Positions 1-9,736 of a DNA stretch of 64,000 bases are shown here, piece after piece; the stretch's first letter is position 1; every line of letters starts with the position of its first letter. The position numbers were made by a program, and so were the translations under genes. The notes under the pieces were generated by a model, which ran no database searches, was not told the DNA's origin, and was given only the letters and a program-made list of their open reading frames with translations. This DNA is from Deminuibacter soli. Lineage in GTDB: Bacteria > Bacteroidota > Bacteroidia > Chitinophagales > Chitinophagaceae. The DNA lies in the NCBI RefSeq assembly GCF_003412455.1, contig NZ_QTJU01000001.1, forward strand, positions 434,001 through 498,000, read 5' to 3'.

Positions 1-15
1 ATCAAACCAAGGCAT

Positions 16-1044
16 ATGTTACAAAACGATTTGTTATTACGAACACTGAGAGGAGAGCAAACTGAAAGAACACCCGTGTGGATGATGCGCCAGGCAGGCC
101 GTTACCTGCCGGATTACATGAAACTGCGCGACAAATATTCTTTTTTTGAACGTGTGCAAACCCCTGAACTGGCTACAGAAATTACCCTGCAACCAGTTGA
201 CCAGGTAGGTGTGGATGCTGCCATTATTTTCTCTGACATATTGGTGATACCGCAGGCCATGGGCCTGGAAGTACAGCTGATTGAACAAAAAGGACCACTG
301 TTGCCGGATCCCATCAAAACCATTACCGACTTAAAGCGTGTGCGCGTACCTGATGTGAATGAAACACTCGGTTATGTATTCGACGCGCTGAAGTTAACCA
401 AACAGGAACTCAACGGGCGCGTGCCCCTGATTGGTTTTGCCGGCGCTCCATGGACATTGCTTTGCTACATGGTACAAGGCAAAGGCTCTAAAACATTCGA
501 CGAGGCAAAGGCCTTTTGTTATACACAGCCCGAGCTGGCACACACACTGCTGCAAATGATCACTGATACCACCATAGCTTACCTGAAAGGCCAGGTAAAA
601 GCAGGGGTGGATGTGGTACAGATATTCGACAGCTGGGGCGGCCTGCTGAGCCCGGATGATTTTGAACTGCTGTCGCTGCAATACATTCGCCAGATTGTAG
701 CTGCACTGAAAGAAGAAGTGCTCACCATTATTTTCGCCAAAGGTGCATGGCATTCACTGGAGCAAATGACTGCCACCGGCGCACATGGCCTGGGTATTGA
801 CTGGTGTGTAACACCACAAATGGCACGCAAACTGGCAGGCCATAACATAACCCTGCAGGGCAACTACGATCCTGCGCGTTTGTTATCACCCATTCCTGAA
901 ATTGAAAAATCTGTCACCAAAATGCTGCGCGATTTTGGTCCGGGCTACCATGTAGCCAACCTGGGTCATGGCATATTGCCCAATGTTCCGGTTGACCATG
1001 CCAGGGCTTTTGTAGACACTGTGAAGAACTTCAGGCACAGCTAA
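16..1044 (+). CDS. hemE: Uroporphyrinogen decarboxylase
   Basis: Cytosolic enzyme that removes four acetate carboxyls from uroporphyrinogen III to give coproporphyrinogen III. At 342 residues it has the usual family length. Visible signatures are the N-terminal RQAGRYLP stretch (residues about 25-32), the catalytic aspartate in IFSDIL (D74), FAGAPWTL near 142, DSWGG near 207 and the C-terminal GHGILP. It is the first of a run of heme genes on the plus strand (hemF, hemB and hemL follow). A strong terminator follows the stop, so it is transcribed separately from the downstream genes. The upstream promoter lies outside the window. Confidence 0.97.
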   Translation: MLQNDLLLRTLRGEQTERTPVWMMRQAGRYLPDYMKLRDKYSFFERVQTPELATEITLQPVDQVGVDAAIIFSDILVIPQAMGLEVQLIEQKGPLLPDPIKTITDLKRVRVPDVNETLGYVFDALKLTKQELNGRVPLIGFAGAPWTLLCYMVQGKGSKTFDEAKAFCYTQPELAHTLLQMITDTTIAYLKGQVKAGVDVVQIFDSWGGLLSPDDFELLSLQYIRQIVAALKEEVLTIIFAKGAWHSLEQMTATGAHGLGIDWCVTPQMARKLAGHNITLQGNYDPARLLSPIPEIEKSVTKMLRDFGPGYHVANLGHGILPNVPVDHARAFVDTVKNFRHS

Positions 1045-1062
1045 TCGCTGCGCTTACCATAC

Positions 1063-1107
1063 GCCCCGTTACCTGCAACACCATACCATGCGTAACGGGG
1101 CTTTTTT
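1063..1107 (+). terminator. Intrinsic terminator after hemE
   Basis: Perfect 10-bp arms GCCCCGTTAC (1063-1072) and GTAACGGGGC (1092-1101), followed by a run of six T. Confidence 0.9.
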
Positions 1108-1154
1108 ATGCATAATTCCTTTGCTTTAACGTATTGATTACAGAATAATGACGA

Positions 1155-1181
1155 TTGCCCGGGATTAGTTAAATAATTTTG
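1155..1181 (+). promoter_or_regulatory. Bacteroidota promoter for the alpha/beta hydrolase gene
   Basis: The -7 element TAATTTTG (1174-1181) fits TAnnTTTG. A TTG at 1155-1157 lies 16 bases upstream as a possible -33 element. The start codon is 19 bases downstream. Confidence 0.6.
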
Positions 1182-1199
1182 CAGCCTAAACAGGAAACG

Positions 1200-2207
1200 A
1201 TGAAATACAGACTAGTCTTATACTGCAGTATGCTACTTTCCCTGTTTACTGCACCCGTTTTTGCGCAGGATCAGCAGCTCACTGCACTCGGCAGCAGTCT
1301 TGAAAACTACACCTATCCCTACCCCGTACACTACATTAACCTCACCATACAGGGCGAAGACGTAAAAATGGCCTACATGGACGTGCAGCCCGCTAACCCC
1401 AACGGCCACAACATACTATTGCTGCATGGCAAAAACTTCAACGGCGCCTATTTTGGTGAAACAGCCAAAGCACTCATTGCAAAAGGTTACCGTGTAATTA
1501 TTCCAGACCAGGTAGGTTTTGGCAAATCAACCAAACCCAGCCATATTCAATACACCTTTCAACTACTGGCGCAGAATACCAAGGCCATACTCGATACCCT
1601 GGGTATTACCCGTACAGCCGTGCTCGGCCACTCCATGGGTGGTATGGTGGCTACCCGTTTTACATTGATGTACCCCGCCATAGTAGAAAAATTTATTCTC
1701 GAAGATCCCATTGGCCTGGAAGACTGGAAACTGAAAGTACCTTACCAGAGTGTTGACAAATGGTACCAAAGCGAGCTGAAGCAGGACTACAACAGCATCA
1801 AAAAATACCAGCTGGAAAATTATTTTCACAACGAATGGAAACCCGCATACCAGCAATGGGTAAACCTGCAGGCCGGGTGGACGTTAAGCCCCGAATACCC
1901 GCGCATAGCCTGGAACTCCGCCCTGCTGTACGACATGATTTTTACACAACCCGTTTGCTACGAGTTTGAACAAATACACGTACCTACCCTGCTCATCATC
2001 GGCCAGCTTGACCGCACAGCCCTTGGCAAAGCCAATGTGCCCGAAGACGTACGCAAAACCATGGGCAACTACCCTGCACTGGGTAAACTTACCCATAGCA
2101 AAATAGCCGGTTCAAAACTGGTTGAGCTGGATGGTGTAGGCCATGTTCCGCATATCGAATCATTTAACCGTTTTATAGAACCATTGTTAAGCTTTTTGCA
2201 GCAATAG
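1200..2207 (+). CDS. Secreted alpha/beta hydrolase
   Basis: Predicted exported alpha/beta-hydrolase of 335 residues. The ATG at 1200 is chosen over a TTG at 1179 because it begins a clean signal peptide (KYRLVLYCSMLL, cleavage after FAQ) and because the -7 promoter element overlaps the TTG. Fold landmarks are LLLHGKNFNG (oxyanion region), IIPDQVGFGKS, the nucleophile elbow GHSMGG and the C-terminal GVGHVPH carrying the catalytic histidine. The substrate is not readable from sequence. It lies 13 bases before hemF and so may be co-transcribed with it, although nothing links it chemically to heme synthesis. Confidence 0.85.
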   Translation: MKYRLVLYCSMLLSLFTAPVFAQDQQLTALGSSLENYTYPYPVHYINLTIQGEDVKMAYMDVQPANPNGHNILLLHGKNFNGAYFGETAKALIAKGYRVIIPDQVGFGKSTKPSHIQYTFQLLAQNTKAILDTLGITRTAVLGHSMGGMVATRFTLMYPAIVEKFILEDPIGLEDWKLKVPYQSVDKWYQSELKQDYNSIKKYQLENYFHNEWKPAYQQWVNLQAGWTLSPEYPRIAWNSALLYDMIFTQPVCYEFEQIHVPTLLIIGQLDRTALGKANVPEDVRKTMGNYPALGKLTHSKIAGSKLVELDGVGHVPHIESFNRFIEPLLSFLQQ

Positions 2208-2220
2208 CAAATACCCGCCA

Positions 2221-3168
2221 ATGAGTACAGTAAGCACTTTAACCAACAGCAGCGTATTATTCAAAGACCAATGGATTGGTTTTATTCACGATCTACAAAA
2301 CCGCATATGCACCGCACTGGAAACAGCAGATGGCAAAGCCCGCTTTATAGAAGATGCATGGGAACGCCCGGAAGGTGGTGGCGGCAAAACTAGAGTGATC
2401 AGCAACGGCAATGTATTTGAAAAAGGCGGTGTAAACAGCTCCGTGGTATTCGGTGAAGTAACCGATGCCATGCGCAACCAGCTTAAAATAAACGGTCACA
2501 GCTGGTTTGCCTGCGGCCTCTCTATTGTATTACATCCCATCAATCCTTTTGTACCCACCGTGCACTGCAACTACCGCATGTTTGAGTTGTACAATAAAGC
2601 AGGCGAAGTAATGGACCGCTGGTTTGGCGGTGGCACCGATCTTACTCCTTACTATCTTTTTGAAGAAGATGCACAGCATTTTCACCAAACCTATAAAGAC
2701 ACCTGCGACGCATTTGATACCGGCTTTTACCCTGCATTCAAAGCCACCTGCGACGATTACTTCGTAAACTGGCACCGCGAAAAAGAGCGCCGTGGCATTG
2801 GTGGTATTTTCTACGATTACCAGAAGCCCGACGACACCAAAGACCTGCAGTTCTGGTTTAATTTTGCGCAGGCCTGCGGCAATGCATTCATCACGGCCTA
2901 TGTGCCCATAGTTGAAAAGAGAAAACACATGCCCTACACACCCGCCAATAAACACTGGCAGGAAATACGGCGCGGCCGCTATGTTGAATTCAACCTGGTA
3001 CACGACCGCGGTACCATATTCGGTCTCAAAACCAATGGCCGTATAGAAAGCATACTCATGAGCCTTCCGCCCACGGTACGCTTTGAATACAACTATCAGC
3101 CCCAACCCGGCAGCGAAGAAGACAAGCTGTTACAGGCCTGCCTGCATCCGAGGGAGTGGGCTTCGCCC

Positions 3169-3183
<15 letters not shown>
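2221..3183 (+). CDS. hemF: Oxygen-dependent coproporphyrinogen III oxidase
   Basis: Cytosolic enzyme that oxidatively decarboxylates coproporphyrinogen III to protoporphyrinogen IX using O2, which implies an aerobic lifestyle. Its 320 residues fit the family. Characteristic blocks are EKGGVNSSVV, WFGGGTDLTPYY, RGIGGIFYDY and RGRYVEFNLVHDRGT. The conserved C-terminus HPREWA is followed by PVSGE and a stop. Those last codons lie inside an intergenic heptad repeat (from 3169), so the repeat supplies the natural end of the protein. hemB follows. Confidence 0.96.
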
Positions 3184-4289
<1,106 letters not shown>

Positions 4290-4293
4290 CGGC

Positions 4294-4828
4294 GTGAGTG
4301 GTGAGTAGTGAGTGGTGAGTTTTAGAACTCAACTTTTTAAGTTAAAACATTTGCAAACCAGCATATTTCAGAATACTTTGGCGGCTTAAAACACCACACA
4401 TGTTTCTACAATTAGCTCACACCAGGCTAACCACTTACGCAGCTTCACGTCAACTTGTAATTGAATGCTATAAAATAACTGCAGCATTTCCCGCAGATGA
4501 ACGCTTTAATCTTGTTTCACAAATAAGACGCGCAGCACTTTCTGTACATTTAAATCTTGCAGAAGGATCATCAAGGAAATCAGCATTAGAAAGAAAAAGA
4601 TTCTATGAAATATCCAGAGGCTCTGTCATAGAAGTAGATACTGCACTGGATGTTGCAGCTGAATTAAATTATATTGACATAAAAGAAACAGACCAGCTAG
4701 GAAGCTGTATTCTTAAAACATTTAAACTAATATCGGGTCTGATTAGTCAAGTTTAGATAGTGTAGCCAAATTAGTCACTGACTACTCACTACTCACAACT
4801 GACCACTCAATACTCACTACTCACCAAC
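4294..4828. mobile_element. Candidate element: four-helix-bundle gene between inverted heptad arrays
   Basis: The left array (4294-4320) is four GTGAGTGGTGAGTA-like heptads. The right array (about 4776-4828) is seven heptads of the form ACTCACY in opposite orientation. Between them is one intact gene for an IVS-type four-helix-bundle protein with a visibly lower GC content than hemB and hemL. The unit sits exactly between the hemB stop and the hemL start, and its right array is the 5' leader of hemL. Mobility is inferred; no transposase is present. Confidence 0.5.
4400..4756 (+). CDS. Four helix bundle protein (23S rRNA intervening-sequence family)
   Basis: A 118-residue protein of the S23/IVP four-helix-bundle family, whose relatives are encoded in intervening sequences of bacterial 23S rRNA and include the Avd accessory proteins of diversity-generating retroelements. 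Conserved features are FNLVSQIRRAALSV, NLAEGSSR, ERKRFYEISRGSVIE and the hydrophobic helices around them. It probably forms a basic oligomer that binds nucleic acid; its biological role is unknown. It is codon-poor in G and C compared with its heme-gene neighbours and is bracketed by inverted heptad repeats, which suggests it arrived as a unit. No reverse transcriptase is nearby, so an Avd role is unlikely here. Confidence 0.88.
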   Translation: MFLQLAHTRLTTYAASRQLVIECYKITAAFPADERFNLVSQIRRAALSVHLNLAEGSSRKSALERKRFYEISRGSVIEVDTALDVAAELNYIDIKETDQLGSCILKTFKLISGLISQV

Positions 4829-4829
4829 C

Positions 4830-6116
4830 ATGTACAACAATAGCAAATCCCTCTTCGAACGCGCGCAGCAGAGCATTCCCGGCGGCGTTAACTCGCCGGT
4901 AAGGGCCTTTAAAAGTGTAGGCGGAACGCCGGTGTTTATGAAAAAGGCCAAAGGTGCTTATATGTTCGATGAAGATGGCAACCGTTATATAGATTATATC
5001 GCCTCGTGGGGGCCGATGATACTTGGTCATGCCCACCCTGCCGTGGTAAAAGCCATACAGGAAAAAGCAGCAGATTCCACCTCGTTCGGCGCGCCTACTG
5101 AACTCGAAATCGAAATGGCAGAACTCATCCGCAGCATGGCGCCCAATGTTGACCTGGTACGCATGGTAAGCAGCGGCACTGAAGCCTGTATGAGCGCTCT
5201 TCGCCTGGCACGCGGTTATACCGGCCGTAACAAGTTCATCAAATTTGAAGGCTGTTATCATGGCCATGCAGATTCTTTCCTGGTAAAAGCAGGCAGCGGT
5301 CTGGCCACGTTTAACATACAAACCGTACCTGGCGTTACCGGCGGCGTATCAAACGATACGCTAACCTGCGCCTATAACGATTTACAGGCTGTAGAACAAT
5401 TAACCGAAGAACATCCTGATCAAATTGCTGCCATTATAGTAGAACCAGTTGCAGGCAATATGGGCTGTATACTGCCTGCTCCCGGCTTCCTGGAAGGCCT
5501 GCGCAGCATCTGCGACAAAAAAGGTATAGTGCTGATATTTGATGAAGTAATGACCGGCTTTCGCCTTGCAGCAGGTGGCGCACAGCAAAAACTGAATGTA
5601 GATGCCGACCTTGTAACATACGGCAAAGTAATCGGTGGCGGTATGCCCGTAGGTGCATTTGGCGGCAAGCGCGCAATTATGGAAAAAATAGCACCACTGG
5701 GCAGCGTATACCAGGCAGGTACCTTAAGCGGCAACCCCATTGCCATGATTGCCGGCTATACCCTGTTAACCGAGCTGAAAAACAACCCCGGCATATACAC
5801 CGAACTGGAACAAAAAACAGCCTACCTGCATACCGGCTTACAGCAGGTACTGGAAGCTGCCGGCAAACCGTTTGTTATTAACCGCTTCGGCAGTATGATC
5901 AGCGTACACTTCAGCGATCACGCCGTTACTGATTTCACCACCGCTGCAACAGCCGATATTGAGTTGTTTAAAAAATATTTCCATGCCATGTTAAAACGCG
6001 GCATCTACCTGCCACCCAGCGCCTTTGAAAGCTGGTTCTTAAACAACGCCCTCACCACCGAAGACCTAGATGTGACTATCAAGGCTACCAAGGAGAGTTT
6101 GGAGGAAATCTTATAA
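4830..6116 (+). CDS. hemL: Glutamate-1-semialdehyde 2,1-aminomutase
   Basis: PLP-dependent cytosolic enzyme converting glutamate-1-semialdehyde to 5-aminolevulinate, the C5 route into heme. It has 428 residues, full length. Landmarks are [11 protein letters not shown] at the N-terminus, [28 protein letters not shown] and the PLP lysine in [18 protein letters not shown] (about residue 266). The ATG follows the heptad array by only two to three bases (leader ACTCACCAACC), so there is no Shine-Dalgarno and the repeat forms the ribosome landing region. Confidence 0.97.
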   Translation: MYNNSKSLFERAQQSIPGGVNSPVRAFKSVGGTPVFMKKAKGAYMFDEDGNRYIDYIASWGPMILGHAHPAVVKAIQEKAADSTSFGAPTELEIEMAELIRSMAPNVDLVRMVSSGTEACMSALRLARGYTGRNKFIKFEGCYHGHADSFLVKAGSGLATFNIQTVPGVTGGVSNDTLTCAYNDLQAVEQLTEEHPDQIAAIIVEPVAGNMGCILPAPGFLEGLRSICDKKGIVLIFDEVMTGFRLAAGGAQQKLNVDADLVTYGKVIGGGMPVGAFGGKRAIMEKIAPLGSVYQAGTLSGNPIAMIAGYTLLTELKNNPGIYTELEQKTAYLHTGLQQVLEAAGKPFVINRFGSMISVHFSDHAVTDFTTAATADIELFKKYFHAMLKRGIYLPPSAFESWFLNNALTTEDLDVTIKATKESLEEIL

Positions 6117-6162
6117 GATGGTTGGATGGTTTATAGCCAGATGGCTAATGATATTTTTAAAG

Positions 6163-6190
6163 GCCGGTTGCATGCAACCGGCTTTGTCTT
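6163..6190 (+). terminator. Palindromic terminator after hemL
   Basis: GCCGGTTGCATGCAACCGGC is a perfect 20-base palindrome at 6163-6182, followed by a T-rich stretch. Confidence 0.75.
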
Positions 6191-6306
6191 TGTATTGCAA
6201 CCATGAGGCCATTAAGCAATCAAGCCATCTTCGAAGTTAACCCAGGTGCATCACCAGCAAAAAACACCAGCTTAGCTTTACTGTATCAAACTAAAACATA
6301 CAGTAT

Positions 6307-6720
6307 ATGAAAACAGCAACAGCTAAAACAGCATTTACATTAACCTTTATTACAGGCGCATTACTGGTATTCATTGGCGCGCGGTTTTTATTACTGCCCC
6401 GGGTGGCAGAACTGGCTTTTGGAATAGATGTAAATACCGGCAGCAACTTCTCCTTTCACTATATTAAAGGTATACGTGATTTGTCTGTAGGCATCGCCAT
6501 ATTAGCCCTGTTATTCGCGCGTAACTGGCAGGGATTGGGTATTGTATTGCTGGTGGCATCCCTGGTACCTGTTGCAGACTTTTTAATTGTATTAAATACT
6601 CCGGGGCATCTAACTGCACGGTTATACCCGCATGCTACAGCTGTGGTGTTGGGATTGGTATTAGGTGCTTATTATTTGTACGCCGGTAAAAGACAGGTAC
6701 GGGCACAAGCAGGAAGCTAA
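6307..6720 (+). CDS. DUF4267-type membrane protein
   Basis: A 137-residue integral membrane protein with four hydrophobic segments (about residues 10-30, 55-73, 75-95 and 105-127). The pattern, with a GIRDLSVGIAILALL core, matches the small DUF4267 family, whose function is unknown. It is monocistronic, between the hemL terminator and a convergent minus-strand gene. Confidence 0.75.
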   Translation: MKTATAKTAFTLTFITGALLVFIGARFLLLPRVAELAFGIDVNTGSNFSFHYIKGIRDLSVGIAILALLFARNWQGLGIVLLVASLVPVADFLIVLNTPGHLTARLYPHATAVVLGLVLGAYYLYAGKRQVRAQAGS

Positions 6721-6738
6721 TCATGACCTTGCAGGTGA

Positions 6739-7818
6739 TCAAACTTCCACCGGCTTCAACACATAATTCTTCACCGTATCACACAAGTGATCAGCGTGAT
6801 TAAAAATATCATCCAGCGAGGTTAGTTCATGCCGCGTTTCAACCTTGTCACTGTTAAACAAACCGATGTATTTTTTACTGCTGTTAAAATGCATGCGGCA
6901 AACCGGCTTACGGTTATTGTCTTCAAACAATATGGCAAAGTATGATTGCGCATCCCGGTAATTAATTTTACCAACCGGTACCACTTTACGCAGTATAGAC
7001 TTTACAATGTTAAAGGCATCCAATTCTTCCTGCGTTGTTACAATCTTGTTCTCTGCTTCAGCAGCAACAGCTTCAATGGCATCAGGCGCAGCTTGTTCCG
7101 TTTCTTCTTTTTGCAAAGCAGATTTAAGGCGCTCTGTAATTAAATCATTCACGTATATCTGAAACGCTTTTTTAGTCAGCTGTGTAAATTGATCGAGTAC
7201 CTTTTGCGTTAATATGCCTGCTGTATACACCTGGCGGGCAAAATGCCGGGTAAAATCCTGTGTAGGGCCATTAAACTCCGTATTCAATATGGCCTTTAGC
7301 TGACCTACATATTTTAGCTCACTGGCGGTAGAGACAATATTATCGGTATCAAAATAGGTTTTGTGAAACTTCTTCAGTTCCTCAATCTGGTTGTCTTTTA
7401 TATCCCGCAGGTCGAAAGTGAAAAAAGGCTTTTCATCCATCTTGTTGGGTTCATCCAAATCAGTATAAAACCGACACTCAAAGCCATTGGTAAGGATAGA
7501 AAACTTGGCTTTGGTAGTATGAAAGTAGCGGAACAACTGGGAGTTGTGCGGGTCCAGGTTGCTTGACCAATGTTTGCATTCAATTAATATAATGGGCTGG
7601 CTATCTTTTACAATAGCATAGTCTACCTTTTCACCTTTCTTAATACCCAGGTCTGCAATAAATTCGGGGACTACTTCCAATGGGTTGAATACATCGTACC
7701 CTAAAGCCTGTAAAAAGGGCATCACAAAAGAATGTTTGGTAGCTTCTTCGGTTTGCACCAATTCTTTGTGCTTTACAATGCGGTCTGCAAGTTGTTTAAT
7801 AGCATCTTTAAAATCCAT
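6739..7818 (-). CDS. Stand-alone type I restriction HsdR-N-like nuclease domain protein
   Basis: A 359-residue protein whose N-terminal half (residues about 1-150) resembles the HsdR N-terminal PD-(D/E)xK nuclease domain. KKGEKVDYAIV and ILIECKHW give the aspartate and the ExK triad. The remainder is a helical linker and a C-terminal domain (GKINYRDAQSYFAIL to KYIGLFNSDK) typical of small restriction-endonuclease-like proteins in Bacteroidota. It has no helicase motor and no HsdM/HsdS neighbours, so it is not a complete type I system. The ATG at 7818 (MDFKDAIKQLADRI) is preferred over the longer frame because the upstream 33 codons have non-coding character. Confidence 0.75.
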   Translation of the reverse strand: MDFKDAIKQLADRIVKHKELVQTEEATKHSFVMPFLQALGYDVFNPLEVVPEFIADLGIKKGEKVDYAIVKDSQPIILIECKHWSSNLDPHNSQLFRYFHTTKAKFSILTNGFECRFYTDLDEPNKMDEKPFFTFDLRDIKDNQIEELKKFHKTYFDTDNIVSTASELKYVGQLKAILNTEFNGPTQDFTRHFARQVYTAGILTQKVLDQFTQLTKKAFQIYVNDLITERLKSALQKEETEQAAPDAIEAVAAEAENKIVTTQEELDAFNIVKSILRKVVPVGKINYRDAQSYFAILFEDNNRKPVCRMHFNSSKKYIGLFNSDKVETRHELTSLDDIFNHADHLCDTVKNYVLKPVEV

Positions 7819-7934
7819 AAGGCGGTTGTTTTGGTATAAGACAAATAAACTGCAAATCCCGCGGGTATATTTACGGTTTCCCGTAGCTATGTTCCTTATA
7901 TATAAACCAACAACCATTAAACCGTGAAGCTATT

Positions 7935-8176
7935 ATGCCCGGCTTTCAACCATACAACAATCCATCCACCAAACAATTCCCCTGGCACAAAAACAACGGG
8001 GTTATTGCATACACCATTAATGATGGCAGAAAAGTAAAAGTGCTGTTTAGCAAAGAAAGCAGCGGTACCAAAGTAACAGAGACTTTTAAGGCAGAAGACA
8101 TGCACTCAGTAGAATGCAGCAGGGTGGGTGGCAGGCGATAGTAGACAATTTTAAAAAGTATACCGAAAACAACTAA
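7935..8176 (+). pseudogene. Frameshifted, 5'-truncated SRPBCC (AHSA1-like) gene
   Basis: The reading frame encodes the C-terminal part of an SRPBCC/activator-of-Hsp90-like protein: NNGVIAYTINDGRKVKVLF and TKVTETFKAEDMHSVE. At about 8114 the frame must shift by one base to continue into the family C-terminus MQQGGWQAIVDNFKKYTENN, with its stop at 8174-8176. One A appears to be missing (gtagaatgcag where gtagaaatgcag would restore the frame). The first 60-odd residues of the family are absent. A single-base sequencing error could explain the shift but not the missing N-terminus. Gene remnant, probably not functional. Confidence 0.7.
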
Positions 8177-8200
8177 CACTACTGCCGGTATATAATGGTA

Positions 8201-8234
8201 AAGGCTGCCTCAACAATGTTGGGCAGCCTTTTTA
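8201..8234. terminator. Bidirectional terminator
   Basis: Arms AAGGCTGCC (8201-8209) and GGCAGCCTT (8222-8230), then a T run. It lies between the SRPBCC remnant and the convergent hydrolase gene. Confidence 0.75.
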
Positions 8235-8325
8235 TTGGGGCTATGCTCAGTAAAAGCAATGGTTGAGGCCCGCCGCAAAAGCCGTTTGCAGGCTGGGCTT
8301 ATGGGCAAGGCCCCAACACGTTTTG

Positions 8326-9291
8326 CTATTCACCTAAAAAGTTGATGGCATTTTTTACAAACTCATCAGCATATTGAAACAACGCTGCATGGTTAGCATC
8401 GGGGAAGATAACGACGCGGCCGTTCTGCACTGCCTTTGATAAATTAACTGCGTTGGCAATAGGTACCAGCATATCGTTTTCGCCGGACATGATTAATACC
8501 GGCTGTGTAACCGCTTTCAGCTCTGTTAACGCATTGGGATAAGGTTGTCCCCAGGCCAGTACTGCTGTTAAGCCTGCACCGGTGCTTGCTTCACTAACAG
8601 GCGTATCGCGGTTAACAGTACGTTTGTTTACACGTGCATATACTTGTTTGCCTAATGCTATGCTGGCCTGTGAATCAGTAAAGCCAAGTTTCAGGAACTG
8701 GTCTTCTGCACTAAGACCTGCAGCTGCGCCAATTACATTAGGCAGGTTCAGCAAACCATCTGCGCCTTTAGGACCTGTACCACTCAATATTACTTTGTTA
8801 ACCAGCGAAGGCTGTGTAAGCAATATTTGTTGTGTAATAAAACCACCCATTGAATAACCCAGCAGGTTTACTTTGGTATAACCCAATGCTTTGATAAAAG
8901 TTACCGCATCATTGGCCATGTCGGCAATAGTGGTGGGCGTAGTGCCGGTAGACGAGCCTACCCCTTTGTTATCGAACAGGATTACCTTATAATGCTGCGC
9001 AAGTCCATTGGTGAGTGCAGGATCCCAATCATCCATCGAAGCGCCGAGGTGTGATAACACGACCAATGGTGTACCTTGTTGTTTACCCAGCACGCGGTAA
9101 GCGAATTTAACACCACCTGCTTCCACAAACTGGGTGGTCGCTGTTTGGTGATAGTCAATCGCAGTACTATCCGTGGTTTTGGTAGGCAAATCATCTTTTG
9201 CGCAACCAATAGTACCGCTGGCAATGGTAATAGAAAACAGTATGGCTAAAATTGAACTCCTGATGCTGATAGCTGCTTTTTTGTTTTTCAT
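8326..9291 (-). CDS. Alpha/beta hydrolase lipoprotein
   Basis: A 321-residue lipoprotein hydrolase. The signal peptide ends in a lipobox (GTIGC, Cys about residue 30), so the enzyme is anchored in the periplasm or outer membrane. Alpha/beta-hydrolase landmarks are VLSHLGASMDDWDP, ILFDNKGVGSS, the nucleophile elbow GYSMGG, and the C-terminal GENDMLVP (Asp) and DANHAALF (His). The start at 9291 (MKNKKAAISIRSS) is taken because it opens the signal peptide; the longer frame upstream is out of character. Substrate unknown. Monocistronic between two terminators. Confidence 0.87.
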   Translation of the reverse strand: MKNKKAAISIRSSILAILFSITIASGTIGCAKDDLPTKTTDSTAIDYHQTATTQFVEAGGVKFAYRVLGKQQGTPLVVLSHLGASMDDWDPALTNGLAQHYKVILFDNKGVGSSTGTTPTTIADMANDAVTFIKALGYTKVNLLGYSMGGFITQQILLTQPSLVNKVILSGTGPKGADGLLNLPNVIGAAAGLSAEDQFLKLGFTDSQASIALGKQVYARVNKRTVNRDTPVSEASTGAGLTAVLAWGQPYPNALTELKAVTQPVLIMSGENDMLVPIANAVNLSKAVQNGRVVIFPDANHAALFQYADEFVKNAINFLGE

Positions 9292-9486
9292 CGTAGTGCG
9301 TTTTTGCTTGTGTTTGTGTGTTTGATGATGTAAAACTATACCCACCAACGCAGCAGCAACACCACGAATGCCGTAAAGCAGGCTAAACAAACCGCGAAAC
9401 GGGCAATGGCCCCATTCAACCCTTGTCACTATGCATGGTTGCAATGATTGTTTGATAGTTGTTCAGCTTGAATACAAGGCATAAAA

Positions 9487-9510
9487 AAAGCCGGTTGTAG
9501 AACCGGCTTT
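9487..9510 (-). terminator. Terminator of the zeta-toxin/small-gene unit
   Basis: Perfect arms AAAGCCGGTT and AACCGGCTTT (9487-9496, 9501-9510), with a T run on the minus strand. Confidence 0.85.
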
Positions 9511-9544
9511 ACCTATAACAATTAAGCCCGCAGGCCATTTAACA

Positions 9545-9736
9545 TTATTTCTCCTTCTCTTTCAGCCTTTTCAGCAACTCCGTTGCAGGCACTTTACCGT
9601 AGTTACCCTCCAGGTCGCCCACTACCATGTCAATGCCTTTGGCTGCATTTTCTTCAATGAGCTTACGAACAGCTTTATCAGTAGATGCCTTCACACTTTT
9701 TGCCAACTCATGAATGGGCATATTTTTAATGTCCAT
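9545..9736 (-). CDS. Small protein coupled to the zeta-type toxin gene
   Basis: A 63-residue, highly charged helical protein (Lys/Glu rich, HELAKSVKASTDKAVRKLIEE at the N-terminus and LLKRLKEKEK at the end). Its ATG overlaps the 3' end of the toxin frame by 11 bases, so the two were translated as a coupled pair. By position it could be an antitoxin or immunity partner, but it has no recognisable antitoxin domain and lies downstream of the toxin, unlike classic epsilon-zeta order. It is intact although the toxin is broken. A terminator follows. Confidence 0.6.
   Translation of the reverse strand: MDIKNMPIHELAKSVKASTDKAVRKLIEENAAKGIDMVVGDLEGNYGKVPATELLKRLKEKEK

Noticed and set aside
4400-4756. 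Diversity-generating retroelement Avd
   Set aside because: No reverse transcriptase, template repeat or variable repeat in the vicinity.
4776-4828. Heptad array as a CRISPR array
   Set aside because: Units are 7 bases with no spacers.
9291-9444. Longer N-terminus of the hydrolase lipoprotein
   Set aside because: The extra 51 codons lack coding character and would bury the lipoprotein signal peptide.
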